Shown here in pieces: positions 1 to 23,069 of a stretch of DNA of 25,129 nucleotides (its first letter is position 1; each line of letters opens with the position of its first letter). The stretch is taken from contig NZ_ANIK01000118.1 in NCBI RefSeq assembly GCF_000347175.1, forward strand, positions 1-25,129, written 5' to 3'. A program made the translations under genes and the position numbers. Source of the stretch: Leptospira alstonii serovar Sichuan str. 79601. GTDB lineage: Bacteria > Spirochaetota > Leptospiria > Leptospirales > Leptospiraceae. A model generated the notes under the pieces. That model worked only from the letters and a program-made list of their open reading frames with translations, had not been told where the DNA came from and made no database searches.

Positions 1-5
1 GTAGT

Positions 6-545
6 ATGGGAACTTTGTTAATTAGCTCCGATTCTAAAATCAGTTCGACTCTTGGAGAGAATCGCTCCGAAACGGTTACTCTTTTGATTCCGGAAGATAC
101 TTGGGTTCGTTTCTCCGAAAAAGATATCAAACTGCTCCCCAGGAAAATCCCGGAACTTTTGAGAACCTATGGAAAATATCTTTCTGCTACGAAACGTCTG
201 GGGAAAAAAGCGGGCAGAACCTTGTATCAATCCAGTCCGGGTAAATTAAAGATGAAACGAGTGAACATTCGAGTTAGTACAGGGACTTGGACTCTTTTTG
301 GAACCCTCGCACAGGTTCATGGCGTGTCTCGTTGTTATCTTTTCAATTATCTTCTGTGGTTGGAGGAACTCGAAGTCGGAGATTCTATCCTAGATACGAT
401 GAATGCGGGTGTTCCCACATTTCACAGGTCATACAGTTATATTCTCCACCTCGACCTCGTAAACAACGAGGTAACACGAAAACTACGTTGCCAACCGGCA
501 GCCTATTTTTACACGTTGGATTACAGAGACTGGTTCCCATCCTAA
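6..545 (+). CDS. DUF1564 family protein (Leptospira-specific paralogue family)
   Basis: A 179-residue protein of unknown function. It has the layout I associate with DUF1564, a family of paralogous proteins found in many copies per genome in Leptospira. Features are an LLIPED segment near residue 25, a basic stretch ending in RTLYQ near residues 70-75, then [13 protein letters not shown] and a [18 protein letters not shown] helix near residues 104-122. The basic residues and the helical 'VSR..LF..LL..EE' segment resemble small DNA-binding proteins, but this is only an inference. The ATG lies 5 bases inside the window, so its ribosome binding site and promoter are not visible. No partner gene is seen on its right; the next gene is convergent, and a MITE-like element lies between them. 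Confidence 0.75.
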   Translation: MGTLLISSDSKISSTLGENRSETVTLLIPEDTWVRFSEKDIKLLPRKIPELLRTYGKYLSATKRLGKKAGRTLYQSSPGKLKMKRVNIRVSTGTWTLFGTLAQVHGVSRCYLFNYLLWLEELEVGDSILDTMNAGVPTFHRSYSYILHLDLVNNEVTRKLRCQPAAYFYTLDYRDWFPS

Positions 546-854
546 AAAACTCCGAACCGGTATTTAATTCATAGTTATTTGCCATAAGCTATTTCACGAA
601 AACCGAAAATAGTACAAGAGATAAACGCTTACTCAGAATTATAATAAAGGGACCGGAATTCTGCCTTTAAAACGAGAATTCATCTCAAAATTCATGGTAT
701 TTTATTAGTAAGGGAACCTCTAAAAATCTGCATTTTTTGAAAATTATATTATAGAATGCTTTAGAAAAGCGTTTTGCGCTTATCCAAAGATCGAAACGAA
801 AGTTTTTAGAGGTCCCTAGGAATCAGTAGAATAAAAACAATCTTGAAACTTTCG
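546..854. other. gene-free stretch between convergent genes
   Basis: About 310 AT-rich bases separate the DUF1564 gene from the convergent CBS gene. I see no coding region in it. Its right half is occupied by the inverted-repeat element at 711-817; 546-710 shows nothing I can name. Confidence 0.6.
711..817. repeat. 107-bp MITE-like inverted-repeat element
   Basis: The left end reads AGGGAACCTCTAAAAA (711-726). The right end, read on the other strand from 817, is AGGGACCTCTAAAAA. The two agree except for one inserted A in the left arm. The interior (about 75 bases) is AT-rich with no ORF, and contains a small AAGCG/CGCTT dyad. Size, terminal inverted repeats and lack of coding capacity fit a non-autonomous transposable element. 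A long-stem terminator between the convergent genes is the alternative, but the loop is too large and there is no T-run. I see no clear target-site duplication. Confidence 0.5.
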
Positions 855-1481
855 CTAAGCCAGAAATTCCCTTTCGCTCGCTCTTAAGATCGCACGTAAA
901 ACGTCGCTTCTCGTAATGATACCGATCACTTGAAACTTATCGTTCACGACGGGAAGACATCCGATTCTTTCCTCGAAAAGAACTTTTGAAATTTCACCGA
1001 TCCCCGCAAAAATTCGTACGGAAAGAACTTTCGTTTTCATAATCTGTCCGATCGTCCGTTCGTCCACGGTTGCCTGTTCCAATTTCCAACGCATCCAATC
1101 CCGATCGGACAGAATGCCGCATAACGTGTTTTTTTCGTCGATCACCGGAACGTGGCGAAAACGTTTCTGAACGAAAATATCCTCGGCTCTCGTAATCGGA
1201 TCCTGATCCGAAAATTCCACCACGGGAGAAGTCATCAAATCCTTTGCCGTCAGAGAGGAAAGGGATTCTCCCCGACCGGATCCGATCTTTCCCGCGGTTT
1301 TGTATTCGGCGCCGATTCCTTTTCCCGCGGTTTTTGCGCGATTTTCTCTTTCGAGATCTTGTTCCGATTCTATCTTTTTAACGAAAGGAGAAGGTGCGAT
1401 CGAATGTAAAGGGTGAACTACCTCGGCTCGAGCCGGAGGAATGTAGGGTTCGGAAACTCCTCTCATTACCCAAAAGAACAA
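855..1481 (-). CDS. CBS-domain pair protein
   Basis: A 208-residue protein with two CBS domains, a fold that usually binds adenine nucleotides and senses energy state. CBS1 covers about residues 78-140 ([14 protein letters not shown], then [21 protein letters not shown]) and CBS2 about 143-203 ([13 protein letters not shown], then [23 protein letters not shown]). Residues 1-75 are hydrophilic linker with no recognised domain. No transporter, kinase or enzyme domain is fused to it, so its partner is unknown. The TTG start at 1481 has a GAGGATGGG-type ribosome binding site inside the end of the upstream gene, whose stop lies one base away. An ATG at 1466 is the alternative start, with a weaker site. 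It is probably co-transcribed and translationally coupled with the J-domain gene. Confidence 0.85.
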   Translation of the reverse strand: MFFWVMRGVSEPYIPPARAEVVHPLHSIAPSPFVKKIESEQDLERENRAKTAGKGIGAEYKTAGKIGSGRGESLSSLTAKDLMTSPVVEFSDQDPITRAEDIFVQKRFRHVPVIDEKNTLCGILSDRDWMRWKLEQATVDERTIGQIMKTKVLSVRIFAGIGEISKVLFEERIGCLPVVNDKFQVIGIITRSDVLRAILRASEREFLA

Positions 1482-1482
1482 A

Positions 1483-2358
<876 letters not shown>

Positions 2359-2478
2359 ACTCTTCTACTTCCAAATTTTCCACCCTTACAAATCCGTTCA
2401 TCAATTCTTTTTCCAATTAGACTTCGAGAATCGGAAACGGAAATCTTCCCGAACGTTGAAAAAAGGTTTGCTCGGAAG

Positions 2479-5062
<2,584 letters not shown>

Positions 5063-5129
5063 AAAAACCGATCGTTTCGTTCTTAAAAAAAAATATAGGA
5101 AAAAAAACGTACTAAATTAGAATGTACTC

Positions 5130-6899
<1,770 letters not shown>

Positions 6900-6906
6900 G
6901 AAAGAT

Positions 6907-7644
6907 ATGTGTACCGCGATCATCTATAGAAATCCAGATCGAAAAATTTTCGGCATAGGGTTTAACAGGGACGAATCCGTAAAAAGAAAACCTTCACTTG
7001 CACCTACGAAGTTAGGAAGCGGTCCGGTCTTCGCAATTGCTCCGTTAGACGGCGATTACGGCGGAACTTGGATCGGGGCCAATTCTTCGGGGGAAATTTT
7101 TTGCCTTTTGAATTTTTACGAGGCAACCCTCAAACTTTTAAGAAATCCCACGAGCAGAGGTTTACTCGTCCGTTCCTGTTTGTTAAGCGAAGTCAAACCG
7201 GAATCTCTCAAATCGGAGGATCTCGAAAATTTTTATCCGTTTAAACTCTTGAAAATCACCTTGGAAAAAACGGAAATTTTCGTATGGAACGGGAAAGAAT
7301 TTACCGCAACTTTATACAGGGATAGGTTCCAAATCCTCGGAAGTTCATTTACACAAGGATTTAAGGCGCAGATTTCCAGAGAAACGGTCTTTCAAAAGAA
7401 TTTTCTTCCGAATAATCCTCTCGACGCGAAAGAATTTCTAAACTTATCCAAAACTTTTCTCACGTCTCATCTGCCCGAACAGGGAGCGCTCTCACCTTGT
7501 ATGCACAGAAGAGATGCTCATACGGTTTCCAAAACGGAAATCGTACTGCAAGAGGATCAATATACGATTACGTACCAGGAAGGACAACCTTGCGAATCCC
7601 CGGAACCGAAGGTTTTTAATTTAACTTTGACGGATTTTTCATGA
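6907..7644 (+). CDS. NRDE / TANGO2 family protein
   Basis: A 245-residue protein that begins Met-Cys-Thr and contains the family's namesake NRDE motif at residues 19-22 (GFNRDES). It also has [19 protein letters not shown] near residues 56-75, as in the NRDE (TANGO2) family. In this family the initial Met is thought to be removed, leaving an N-terminal Cys like that of Ntn hydrolases; the eukaryotic member is linked to mitochondrial, haem and lipid metabolism, and no bacterial reaction is firmly established. It lies 7 bp after the OmpA-like gene and probably shares its transcript. A second conserved stretch ([20 protein letters not shown]) occurs near residues 196-215. Confidence 0.85.
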   Translation: MCTAIIYRNPDRKIFGIGFNRDESVKRKPSLAPTKLGSGPVFAIAPLDGDYGGTWIGANSSGEIFCLLNFYEATLKLLRNPTSRGLLVRSCLLSEVKPESLKSEDLENFYPFKLLKITLEKTEIFVWNGKEFTATLYRDRFQILGSSFTQGFKAQISRETVFQKNFLPNNPLDAKEFLNLSKTFLTSHLPEQGALSPCMHRRDAHTVSKTEIVLQEDQYTITYQEGQPCESPEPKVFNLTLTDFS

Positions 7645-7663
7645 TGTCAACCGAGTATAATGG

Positions 7664-7687
7664 CCGGATCCGTTATTCGCGGATCGG
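7664..7687. terminator. stem-loop between convergent genes
   Basis: GATCCG (7667-7672) pairs with CGGATC (7680-7685) around a 7-base loop, and CC/GG can extend it with a one-base bulge. It lies between the NRDE stop and the convergent lipoprotein stop (7673-7675 is inside the hairpin). It may act for both directions, but neither side has a good T-run. Confidence 0.35.
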
Positions 7688-8023
7688 TTGTGCCGAATTA
7701 CCTTCCACGATTACGGAATGCCTTGTAGCACAAAGAACCGGCATCAACGGAAGCAAACAAAATCCCGGTCTCATGATAACGTCGACGTTTCTTAAAACCG
7801 AACTTCCGCTTTTTGTTTCCGCTTCTTTTAGATACGGATATACGCCGACCGGTGGAATATAAAAAATTCCGAATCGAAATTTTCCGAACTCGGCCGATTG
7901 ATTCCCTTCGGAAAGAATCCTGTCCTTGGGTTTATCCAAGGAAACATAAGAAATTCGTTTCGCATCCCGAGAGCAGTTCATTAGAATCATCAACATCAAA
8001 ACCACAAACAGAAAAACTTTCAT
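7673..8023 (-). CDS. small putative lipoprotein
   Basis: A 116-residue exported protein. The N-terminus MKVFLFVVLMLMILMNC is a short signal peptide ending in a spirochaete-type lipobox (LMNC), so Cys17 is the probable lipid-modified residue. The mature part has no recognised domain. Its C-terminal half (LRNVDVIMRPGF to CATRHSVIVEGN) ends in a Cys-xxxxx-V-x-G pattern similar to the product of the preceding gene, which suggests distant paralogues. The ATG overlaps the upstream stop in an ATGA junction. Function unknown; most likely a periplasm-facing or surface lipoprotein. Confidence 0.7.
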   Translation of the reverse strand: MKVFLFVVLMLMILMNCSRDAKRISYVSLDKPKDRILSEGNQSAEFGKFRFGIFYIPPVGVYPYLKEAETKSGSSVLRNVDVIMRPGFCLLPLMPVLCATRHSVIVEGNSAQPIRE

Positions 8024-8352
8024 TGTCCGCCCTCCTTTTGAACTTCGGAACTATCAAACGCAAAACCTTGAATCGCAATACAATTCAAGGGAATCAACAT
8101 ATTTGCCGACTGAGTAATCTCCGCGTCGAGAATCGTATCGTATTTCGTATCTTTTAACGCGTTCTCAAACGCCTTAGCGAGACTGTATCGAAAACCGCAG
8201 TCCTCTCCCCGCTTCAATTCTCCTTTTACGTTTCCAACTTCGGGAAGTTTTTTTCCCTTCCAATCTCCGTGAGACAAAAGATAAACCTTTTGTCCGGCGG
8301 AACAAGACAAAGCCAAAAACACAATCAATCCTAAAACCGGAAATCCTTTCAC
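8020..8352 (-). CDS. small putative lipoprotein, TRL-like
   Basis: A 110-residue protein with signal peptide MKGFPVLGLIVFLALSC and lipobox LALSC (Cys17). The mature part contains GEDCGFRYSLAKAFENALK, then TKYDTILDAEIT and a final LNCIAIQG. The arrangement (Cys after GE, helix, 'D...' strand, 'C..I.G' end) recalls the small TRL-like lipoproteins, but the match is by eye and uncertain. It is the first gene of a two-gene operon; the downstream gene overlaps by 4 bp. The opposite side is a 359-bp divergent gap holding the probable promoter. Confidence 0.68.
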   Translation of the reverse strand: MKGFPVLGLIVFLALSCSAGQKVYLLSHGDWKGKKLPEVGNVKGELKRGEDCGFRYSLAKAFENALKDTKYDTILDAEITQSANMLIPLNCIAIQGFAFDSSEVQKEGGQ

Positions 8353-8711
8353 AAAATCACACTCACAATAATCGTTTCCATTCGGATTCTCCCGATATTC
8401 TTCTTTTTGAATTTAAAAAGAAGCTCGATTTTTGCAAACGGATTCCGCGCTCCGCAAGAATTTACAAAGTTATATTCTATTTTTTGAATTCGATTTCTCC
8501 CGATTTTTCAAAGAAAACAAAATCAAAAACATCGTTTTAATTTCATTCTAATTATAATTCCAAGAACTTTTTCAAGATTCAAAATAAAGACCGCTTAAAA
8601 CACTCTCTTCAATTTATAAGATGACTTACGGACATAACTGGCCTAAAAGGGAAACTCCTATTATTCACGACCCGATTGAAGTCTTCACGTTCGTTTCCCG
8701 AAAATATACGT
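8353..8711. other. divergent AT-rich intergenic region
   Basis: This 359-bp gap lies between the lipoprotein pair (minus) and the exported protein gene (plus). It is AT-rich with poly-A/T tracts, and I see no coding region. A TATAAT sits at 8553-8558 on the plus strand. In-frame codons from the TTG at 8676 could lengthen the right-hand gene, but that extension would precede its signal peptide. Confidence 0.6.
8553..8558 (+). promoter_or_regulatory. possible -10 box
   Basis: A perfect TATAAT upstream of the exported protein gene. No convincing -35 hexamer lies 16-18 bases before it, and the region is AT-rich, so chance is a real possibility. Confidence 0.25.
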
Positions 8712-11881
<3,170 letters not shown>

Positions 11882-11962
11882 AAACGATAAAAGGCTCGGC
11901 AAAACTATGAATCAAAATCAAAACCCATTACAATCCCATAATGAAATCAAAAGGATAATTCC

Positions 11963-12157
11963 ATGAATTTTATAAAAAAACTTTTATATCCCGCCTACGC
12001 CCTGGGAATCACGGGTTATCTCACGTATTCCAACTTTTACGGAGGCGGCTCGAAAGAAGTGGACGAGATCGAAAACGTTCCCAAAACCGTACGCGAAAAT
12101 CCGGGTGTGTATCGTTCTCATTATACAAACTTTATGAGATATTCCGGAGGGAAATAA
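11963..12157 (+). CDS. small single-pass membrane protein of DUF4178 module
   Basis: A 64-residue protein with one hydrophobic segment at about residues 8-26 (YPAYALGITGYLTYSNFYG) and a charged C-terminal part (KEVDEIENVPKTVRENPG). A good ribosome binding site (AAAAGGA, ending 8 bases before the ATG) supports it as a real gene despite its size. It lies between the DUF4178 gene and the aminopropyltransferase gene, and the ribosome binding site of the latter (GGAGGG, 12146-12151) is within its last codons. Function unknown; it is probably a membrane partner of its neighbours. Confidence 0.75.
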   Translation: MNFIKKLLYPAYALGITGYLTYSNFYGGGSKEVDEIENVPKTVRENPGVYRSHYTNFMRYSGGK

Positions 12158-12163
12158 AACCGT

Positions 12164-13660
<1,497 letters not shown>

Positions 13661-13675
13661 CGCAAAGAATCGCCT

Positions 13676-13775
13676 AACACCTATCTACGACGGGGCGGCT
13701 GGCAAAGAACTCAGCTAACGCCTTCCTTTGGGGGCGTGGGAAAACTCAATTAAACACCTCCCTATGGGTCGGTGT

Positions 13776-13780
<5 letters not shown>
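13676..13780. repeat. three degenerate palindromic repeat units
   Basis: Three units start at 13676 (AACACCTATCTACGAC), 13717 (AACGCCTTCCTTTGGG) and 13752 (AAACACCTCCCTATGGG). They are about 35-41 bases apart, and each continues into a G-rich arm. Unit 2 can pair ACGCC with GGCGT, and unit 3 is a perfect hairpin. The core of unit 3 (CTCCCTATGGGTCGGTG) resembles motifs at 9613-9628 and, on the other strand, at 24861, 24932 and 25002. Confidence 0.5.
13749..13780. terminator. bidirectional hairpin terminator
   Basis: ATTAAACACC (13749-13758) and GGTGTTTAAT (13771-13780) are perfect 10-bp complements around a 12-base loop. It lies between the stop of the aminopropyltransferase gene and the convergent 133-residue protein, whose TAA stop (13776-13778) is inside the right arm. 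T-rich sequence follows on both strands (CTCTTCTTTCTTTG on plus). Confidence 0.5.
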
Positions 13781-14193
<413 letters not shown>

Positions 14194-14194
14194 C

Positions 14195-14228
<34 letters not shown>

Positions 14229-14372
14229 TCGCTCTAAAACTTGCTTCTTTTGGAGCAAAAAAGTCAAAAGTTTTGAATCGATTCCTTTTATTTAACAAGA
14301 AACGAATCGAAGAAATCGAAACTCCCGAAATCTTGTTTGTAAAACCGAACCAAGAAAAAGAGAAAATCAAAT

Positions 14373-15241
<869 letters not shown>

Positions 15242-15245
<4 letters not shown>

Positions 15246-16561
15246 ATATCCCTTCAGACTTTTTCGAGTTCATCAACCGACTTTCCAACTTAGAGAAAAC
15301 CAGAAACTTCAACGTTTTTACGGATTATTCCCTCGAACCTTTTACAAAGGTTCTGAATCGATTCGGATTGAATCGAAAAAAAGAATCCGCTCTTTGCGGA
15401 ATTTCCGTGGTCGGAACAAATGCAAAGGGTTCCGTCACACATTTTTTGGGGGAATACTTTCGGCTTTCCGGATTTAAAACGGGACTTTACACTTCGCCGC
15501 ATTTGATTTCCCCCTTGGAAAGGATCAGAATCGGAACCAAGACGCAAAACTTTCGAGAAATTCAAACGGAAGAATTGGATCGATTGTTAAGCGAATGGAA
15601 ATTGCTCGGAGCGGAAGAGGATTTAAAATCCTTTTCCTTTTTCGAACTGTTTACCTGCGCGGCATTCTCTTTTTTTGAAAAAGAATCTACCGAAATTCAA
15701 ATTTACGAAGCGGGACTCGGCGGAAGGCTGGACGCGACCAAACTCTGCGATCCCGACGTAGTCGTTGTAGGAGTCATAGGTTTGGATCATAAGGAAATAT
15801 TAGGAAATACGAAAGAACAAATCCTGGAGGAAAAACTCGGGATCTGCACCGCCAATACGAAAGCCCTTTTTGCAATCGAACAGGAAGAATCGAACTTAAA
15901 CGAAAAAATCAAATTTTGGTGCTCTCAAAATAAGATTCCTTGCGCGATTCTGCCGCAAATCCCGCGCGACGAGACTTATCTCGTCAGAAATCGATACTTC
16001 TCTTATCAAGTATTTCGGAATATTCTAAATTTGGAATGGTTTCCAAAATCAAGGCGCCTAACCTTAGATCCGATGGATAAAAGAATCGATCCGGGACTTT
16101 CTGAATCTGAAAACGTTTCCTTGACTTCGAATGTGTTTAGTTTCGAAACTTTTGAAAAGCACATTACCCTTCCATTGGGAAGATTAAGCGTATTACGAAA
16201 TTCTCCCCTACTCGTTTTTGATCCGGCGCACAATCCGGACGCCTTTAGGGAAACGCTGAAAAGTTTATCCGTATCGTATCCTTCGCATAAGTTTCGAATT
16301 TACGCGGGTTTGCTGAAGGATAAGGACGGAAACTCCGTATTGGAAATTTTGCGGAAGTCGCTTAACAAAACCGATATTCTCGAATTCCGGTTTTTAAGGG
16401 AAAATGAATTCGCTCTTCCTGAAAGCTGCCGCGCCGAAGAAACGATCGACAGCGCAGAATTCAGGTCCGCCTTACGAAGCTTAGACGATTTACAGGATCC
16501 GATTTTGGTTCTCGGCAGTTTTCGTTTGTTTTCGATCGTCGCCGATTCGATTGAACCTTAG
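15242..16561 (+). CDS. folC: folylpolyglutamate / dihydrofolate synthase
   Basis: A 439-residue Mur-ligase-family enzyme that adds glutamate to folates (and, in bifunctional forms, makes dihydrofolate from dihydropteroate). It shows the P-loop [10 protein letters not shown] (57-65), [15 protein letters not shown] (83-97), [14 protein letters not shown], the [22 protein letters not shown] segment that carries the carbamylated-Lys region, and DPAHNPDA near residue 333 in place of the usual D-x-AHNP. A long central stretch with hydrophilic segments precedes the C-terminal domain ([11 protein letters not shown]). It overlaps the aroE stop by 4 bp. One gene likely covers both synthase steps, but this cannot be settled from sequence. 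Confidence 0.93.
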
Positions 16562-16630
16562 CGGACTTTTCGATCGGCGGTTAGCGCTTTACAACTGATC
16601 CTAAACCTCAACATTTCGAAACGTGCGCAT

Positions 16631-16683
16631 GGTCGGGTTGCTTTTTTAGAACCGAAAGAAAATCTTTTTCAAACAACCCGACC
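16631..16683. repeat. 10-bp perfect inverted repeat
   Basis: GGTCGGGTTG (16631-16640) and CAACCCGACC (16674-16683) are perfect complements around a 33-base A/T-rich loop. It lies directly beside repeat copy B in the gap between folC and the convergent PEGA gene. It could be part of the same element or a separate hairpin; there is no T-run after the stem. Confidence 0.6.
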
Positions 16684-16774
16684 ACCAGGCTCTCCGCTCT
16701 GGTCAATAAATTTCAAATCCTCTTTCGATACAAAAAGGAACCGAATCACAAATTTATTGACCCCGCATCGATCC
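16681..16774 (-). repeat. structured intergenic repeat, copy B
   Basis: Read on the minus strand: GGATCGATGCGG (16774-16763), arm GGTCAATAAATTT (16762-16750), 36-base loop, arm AAATTTATTGACC (16713-16701), then AGCGGAGAGCC. The stem is a perfect 13 bp. Flanks are 12 of 12 and 11 of 11 identical to copy A. The stem differs from copy A at positions 1, 7 and 13, and each change is matched on the other arm. It lies between the convergent folC and PEGA genes. Confidence 0.75.
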
Positions 16775-16837
16775 TTTGCGCTGTACTTTTCTGAAAGACA
16801 GGAATTCGTTTTAGATATTCCTATGAACAAACACCGC

Positions 16838-18417
<1,580 letters not shown>

Positions 18418-18421
<4 letters not shown>

Positions 18422-19175
18422 CGTTTTTCCACGTTCAAAGCGGCGACCAAACCTACGATCCCCAAGATAGGCATCGCCAAAGCCAAGGGCGCGGAATAAG
18501 CGTAATCTCTGGCAAAGGAAATTTGTTCTCCAAGGCCCGGACCGAACCAATCGGAGCCCGCGCTCACTCCGAGGTAACTAAAAAGCGCCAGAGTCATTAC
18601 GACTCCGGGTAACCCTGTAGTAAATAGAACTTTCAATACCGGAAGAGCCGCGGGGAATATGTGATTTCGAAACACGTTCGATCGCGAAGCTCCGAAAAAA
18701 GCGGACGCAAGCACGAACCCGCTTCCGTCGGTTTCCCTGATTTTACTCTGGAGAGTTTCGTACGAAAAAGCCCAGTCTCCCAATAAAATCGCGATGACCA
18801 AAACGTAAGGCCCCTGTCCTAAAGCGTGAATCGTAAGAAGTGCGATCAACAAAGAGGGAACGGAAACGAACACGGATGAGATCGGATTAAAAAACCATTT
18901 TCCGGTAAACGGCACGGAATATTGAAACAGACAGATCAAAGAACTGAACGCCAAAGTGAAAATCCGAGAAGGAAGCGAAAACAGAAGGGTCGAAACGGTT
19001 CCGTACGAAAAAAGACCGTAAACGTCCCTTCCCAAACGATCGCAGCCGAAAGGATGATTCCAAGTCACGGAACAAAAACTGTCCTCCAGAAAAACGTCTG
19101 TGGGCGGACTTTTCCAAAGAACTCCGATCAAAGCGGAAGAAACGAAAAGAACTCTCAGAAAATTGTTAAACGACA

Positions 19176-19176
<1 letters not shown>
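18418..19176 (-). CDS. Opp/Dpp-type ABC transporter permease (OppC/DppC-like)
   Basis: A 252-residue inner-membrane permease. The N-terminal membrane segment is followed by [12 protein letters not shown] (~residues 41-52), the signature of OppC/DppC/NikC-type subunits (HPLGTDxLGRDV). About five further hydrophobic segments follow, and a cytoplasmic loop ([23 protein letters not shown], ~156-178) fits the EAA loop that docks the ATPase. It pairs with the gene before it (one-base TGATG overlap), which is the OppB-like partner. No ATPase or substrate-binding protein gene lies in this window, so those subunits must be elsewhere or absent. Substrate (oligopeptide, dipeptide, metal chelate or other) cannot be inferred. 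Confidence 0.85.
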
Positions 19177-20069
<893 letters not shown>

Positions 20070-20071
20070 GG

Positions 20072-20533
20072 TTATACGTTCCGAGAAAAGGCTTTTTGGA
20101 TTTCCTCGAAGGATCCGGAACGAATGAGTTTTTCCCTGTCTTCTTTTACATTTAAGGCTTTTGCGATCTGAGCAAGAGTTTTGATGTGTTCTTGAAATTT
20201 GGTTTTTGGAACGATAAGAAGAATGAAGATATGAACCGGTTGATGATCGATCGAATCGAAATCGATTCCGTTCGGATTGAGTCCCATCACACATTTGAGT
20301 TCGTCGACTAGATTGACCGAACAGTGAGGAATTGCGACTCCGCTTCCGATTCCGGTGGACATCGACTTTTCGCGGGCGAGAAGAGATTCCAAAATTTCTT
20401 CCTTATTTTCGGCGTCGATCTGATGTGTATCGACCGCCTTTTGTAAAAGTTTGGAAATAACTTCTTCTTTGGTTCCGGATTCTAAATTAAAAATGACGGT
20501 TTCAGGGTGAAGAAGAGTCAACAGTTGGTTCAT
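20072..20533 (-). CDS. PTS EIIA (Ntr/fructose-type) domain protein
   Basis: A 153-residue single EIIA domain of the fructose/PtsN superfamily. The phosphorylatable His is H70 in STGIGSGVAIPHC (59-71). KTKFQEHIKTLAQIAKAL (~111-128) is the next conserved segment. Such stand-alone proteins (EIIA-Ntr) usually take phosphate from a dedicated EI/HPr chain and act in regulation, not in sugar uptake. The ATG is preceded by AGAGG at suitable spacing. It lies 90 bp after the RnfD-like gene and two bases before the first permease gene, so it probably controls or is co-expressed with the transporter genes. No HPr, EI or sugar-specific EIIB/C gene lies in this window. Confidence 0.9.
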   Translation of the reverse strand: MNQLLTLLHPETVIFNLESGTKEEVISKLLQKAVDTHQIDAENKEEILESLLAREKSMSTGIGSGVAIPHCSVNLVDELKCVMGLNPNGIDFDSIDHQPVHIFILLIVPKTKFQEHIKTLAQIAKALNVKEDREKLIRSGSFEEIQKAFSRNV

Positions 20534-20623
20534 AGGAGCGCCTCTGACTCTTTGCGAATTTGATTTTCCGGTTTTCGTTTGTTACAATACGCAATCATCA
20601 TTTTAACTACAATTCAAGTCGCT

Positions 20624-22952
<2,329 letters not shown>

Positions 22953-22959
22953 TCGGGTT

Positions 22960-22986
22960 CCTATAAAAGTAACGGTTTTTTGTCAA
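22960..22986 (-). promoter_or_regulatory. possible promoter for Cys-rich/rnfC-like operon
   Basis: On the minus strand, a perfect -35 hexamer TTGACA (22986-22981) is followed after 15 bases by TATAGG (22965-22960). The spacing is short and the -10-like box overlaps the ribosome binding site, so a transcript from it would be almost leaderless. The real promoter may lie further upstream. Confidence 0.25.
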
Positions 22987-23034
22987 TTTCTCAGAAAAAA
23001 GCGCGAAGTCAAGCATAAGCGCCCGAGCTTCAAG

Positions 23035-23053
23035 GCAGGGATCTTCTCCCTGC
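23035..23053. terminator. hairpin after the glycosyltransferase gene
   Basis: GCAGGGA (23035-23041) pairs perfectly with TCCCTGC (23047-23053) around a 5-base loop, 17 bases downstream of the glycosyltransferase stop. The U-run expected for an intrinsic terminator is missing on the minus strand, so it may instead protect the mRNA 3' end. Confidence 0.4.
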
Positions 23054-23069
23054 TATAGTTAGACCGAGT

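Noticed and set aside
7641..7690. Complete insertion sequence between the convergent genes
   Set aside because: Only a single 6-bp stem is present and no transposase or terminal repeats of useful length.
7641..7862. 73-codon plus-strand frame after the NRDE gene
   Set aside because: It lies antisense to the lipoprotein gene, whose signal peptide and lipobox are clear; no family features in the plus frame.
16561..16640. tRNA gene
   Set aside because: No cloverleaf with acceptor, D and T arms could be formed; no CCA-type end or T-loop GTTCxA sequence.
18422..18550. N-terminal extension of the PEGA protein
   Set aside because: It would overlap the permease gene by over 120 bases and place 43 residues before a clear signal peptide.
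20070..20294. N-terminal extension of the first permease gene
   Set aside because: It runs antiphase through the EIIA gene, with a composition unlike a membrane protein; the GTG two bases after the EIIA stop fits better.
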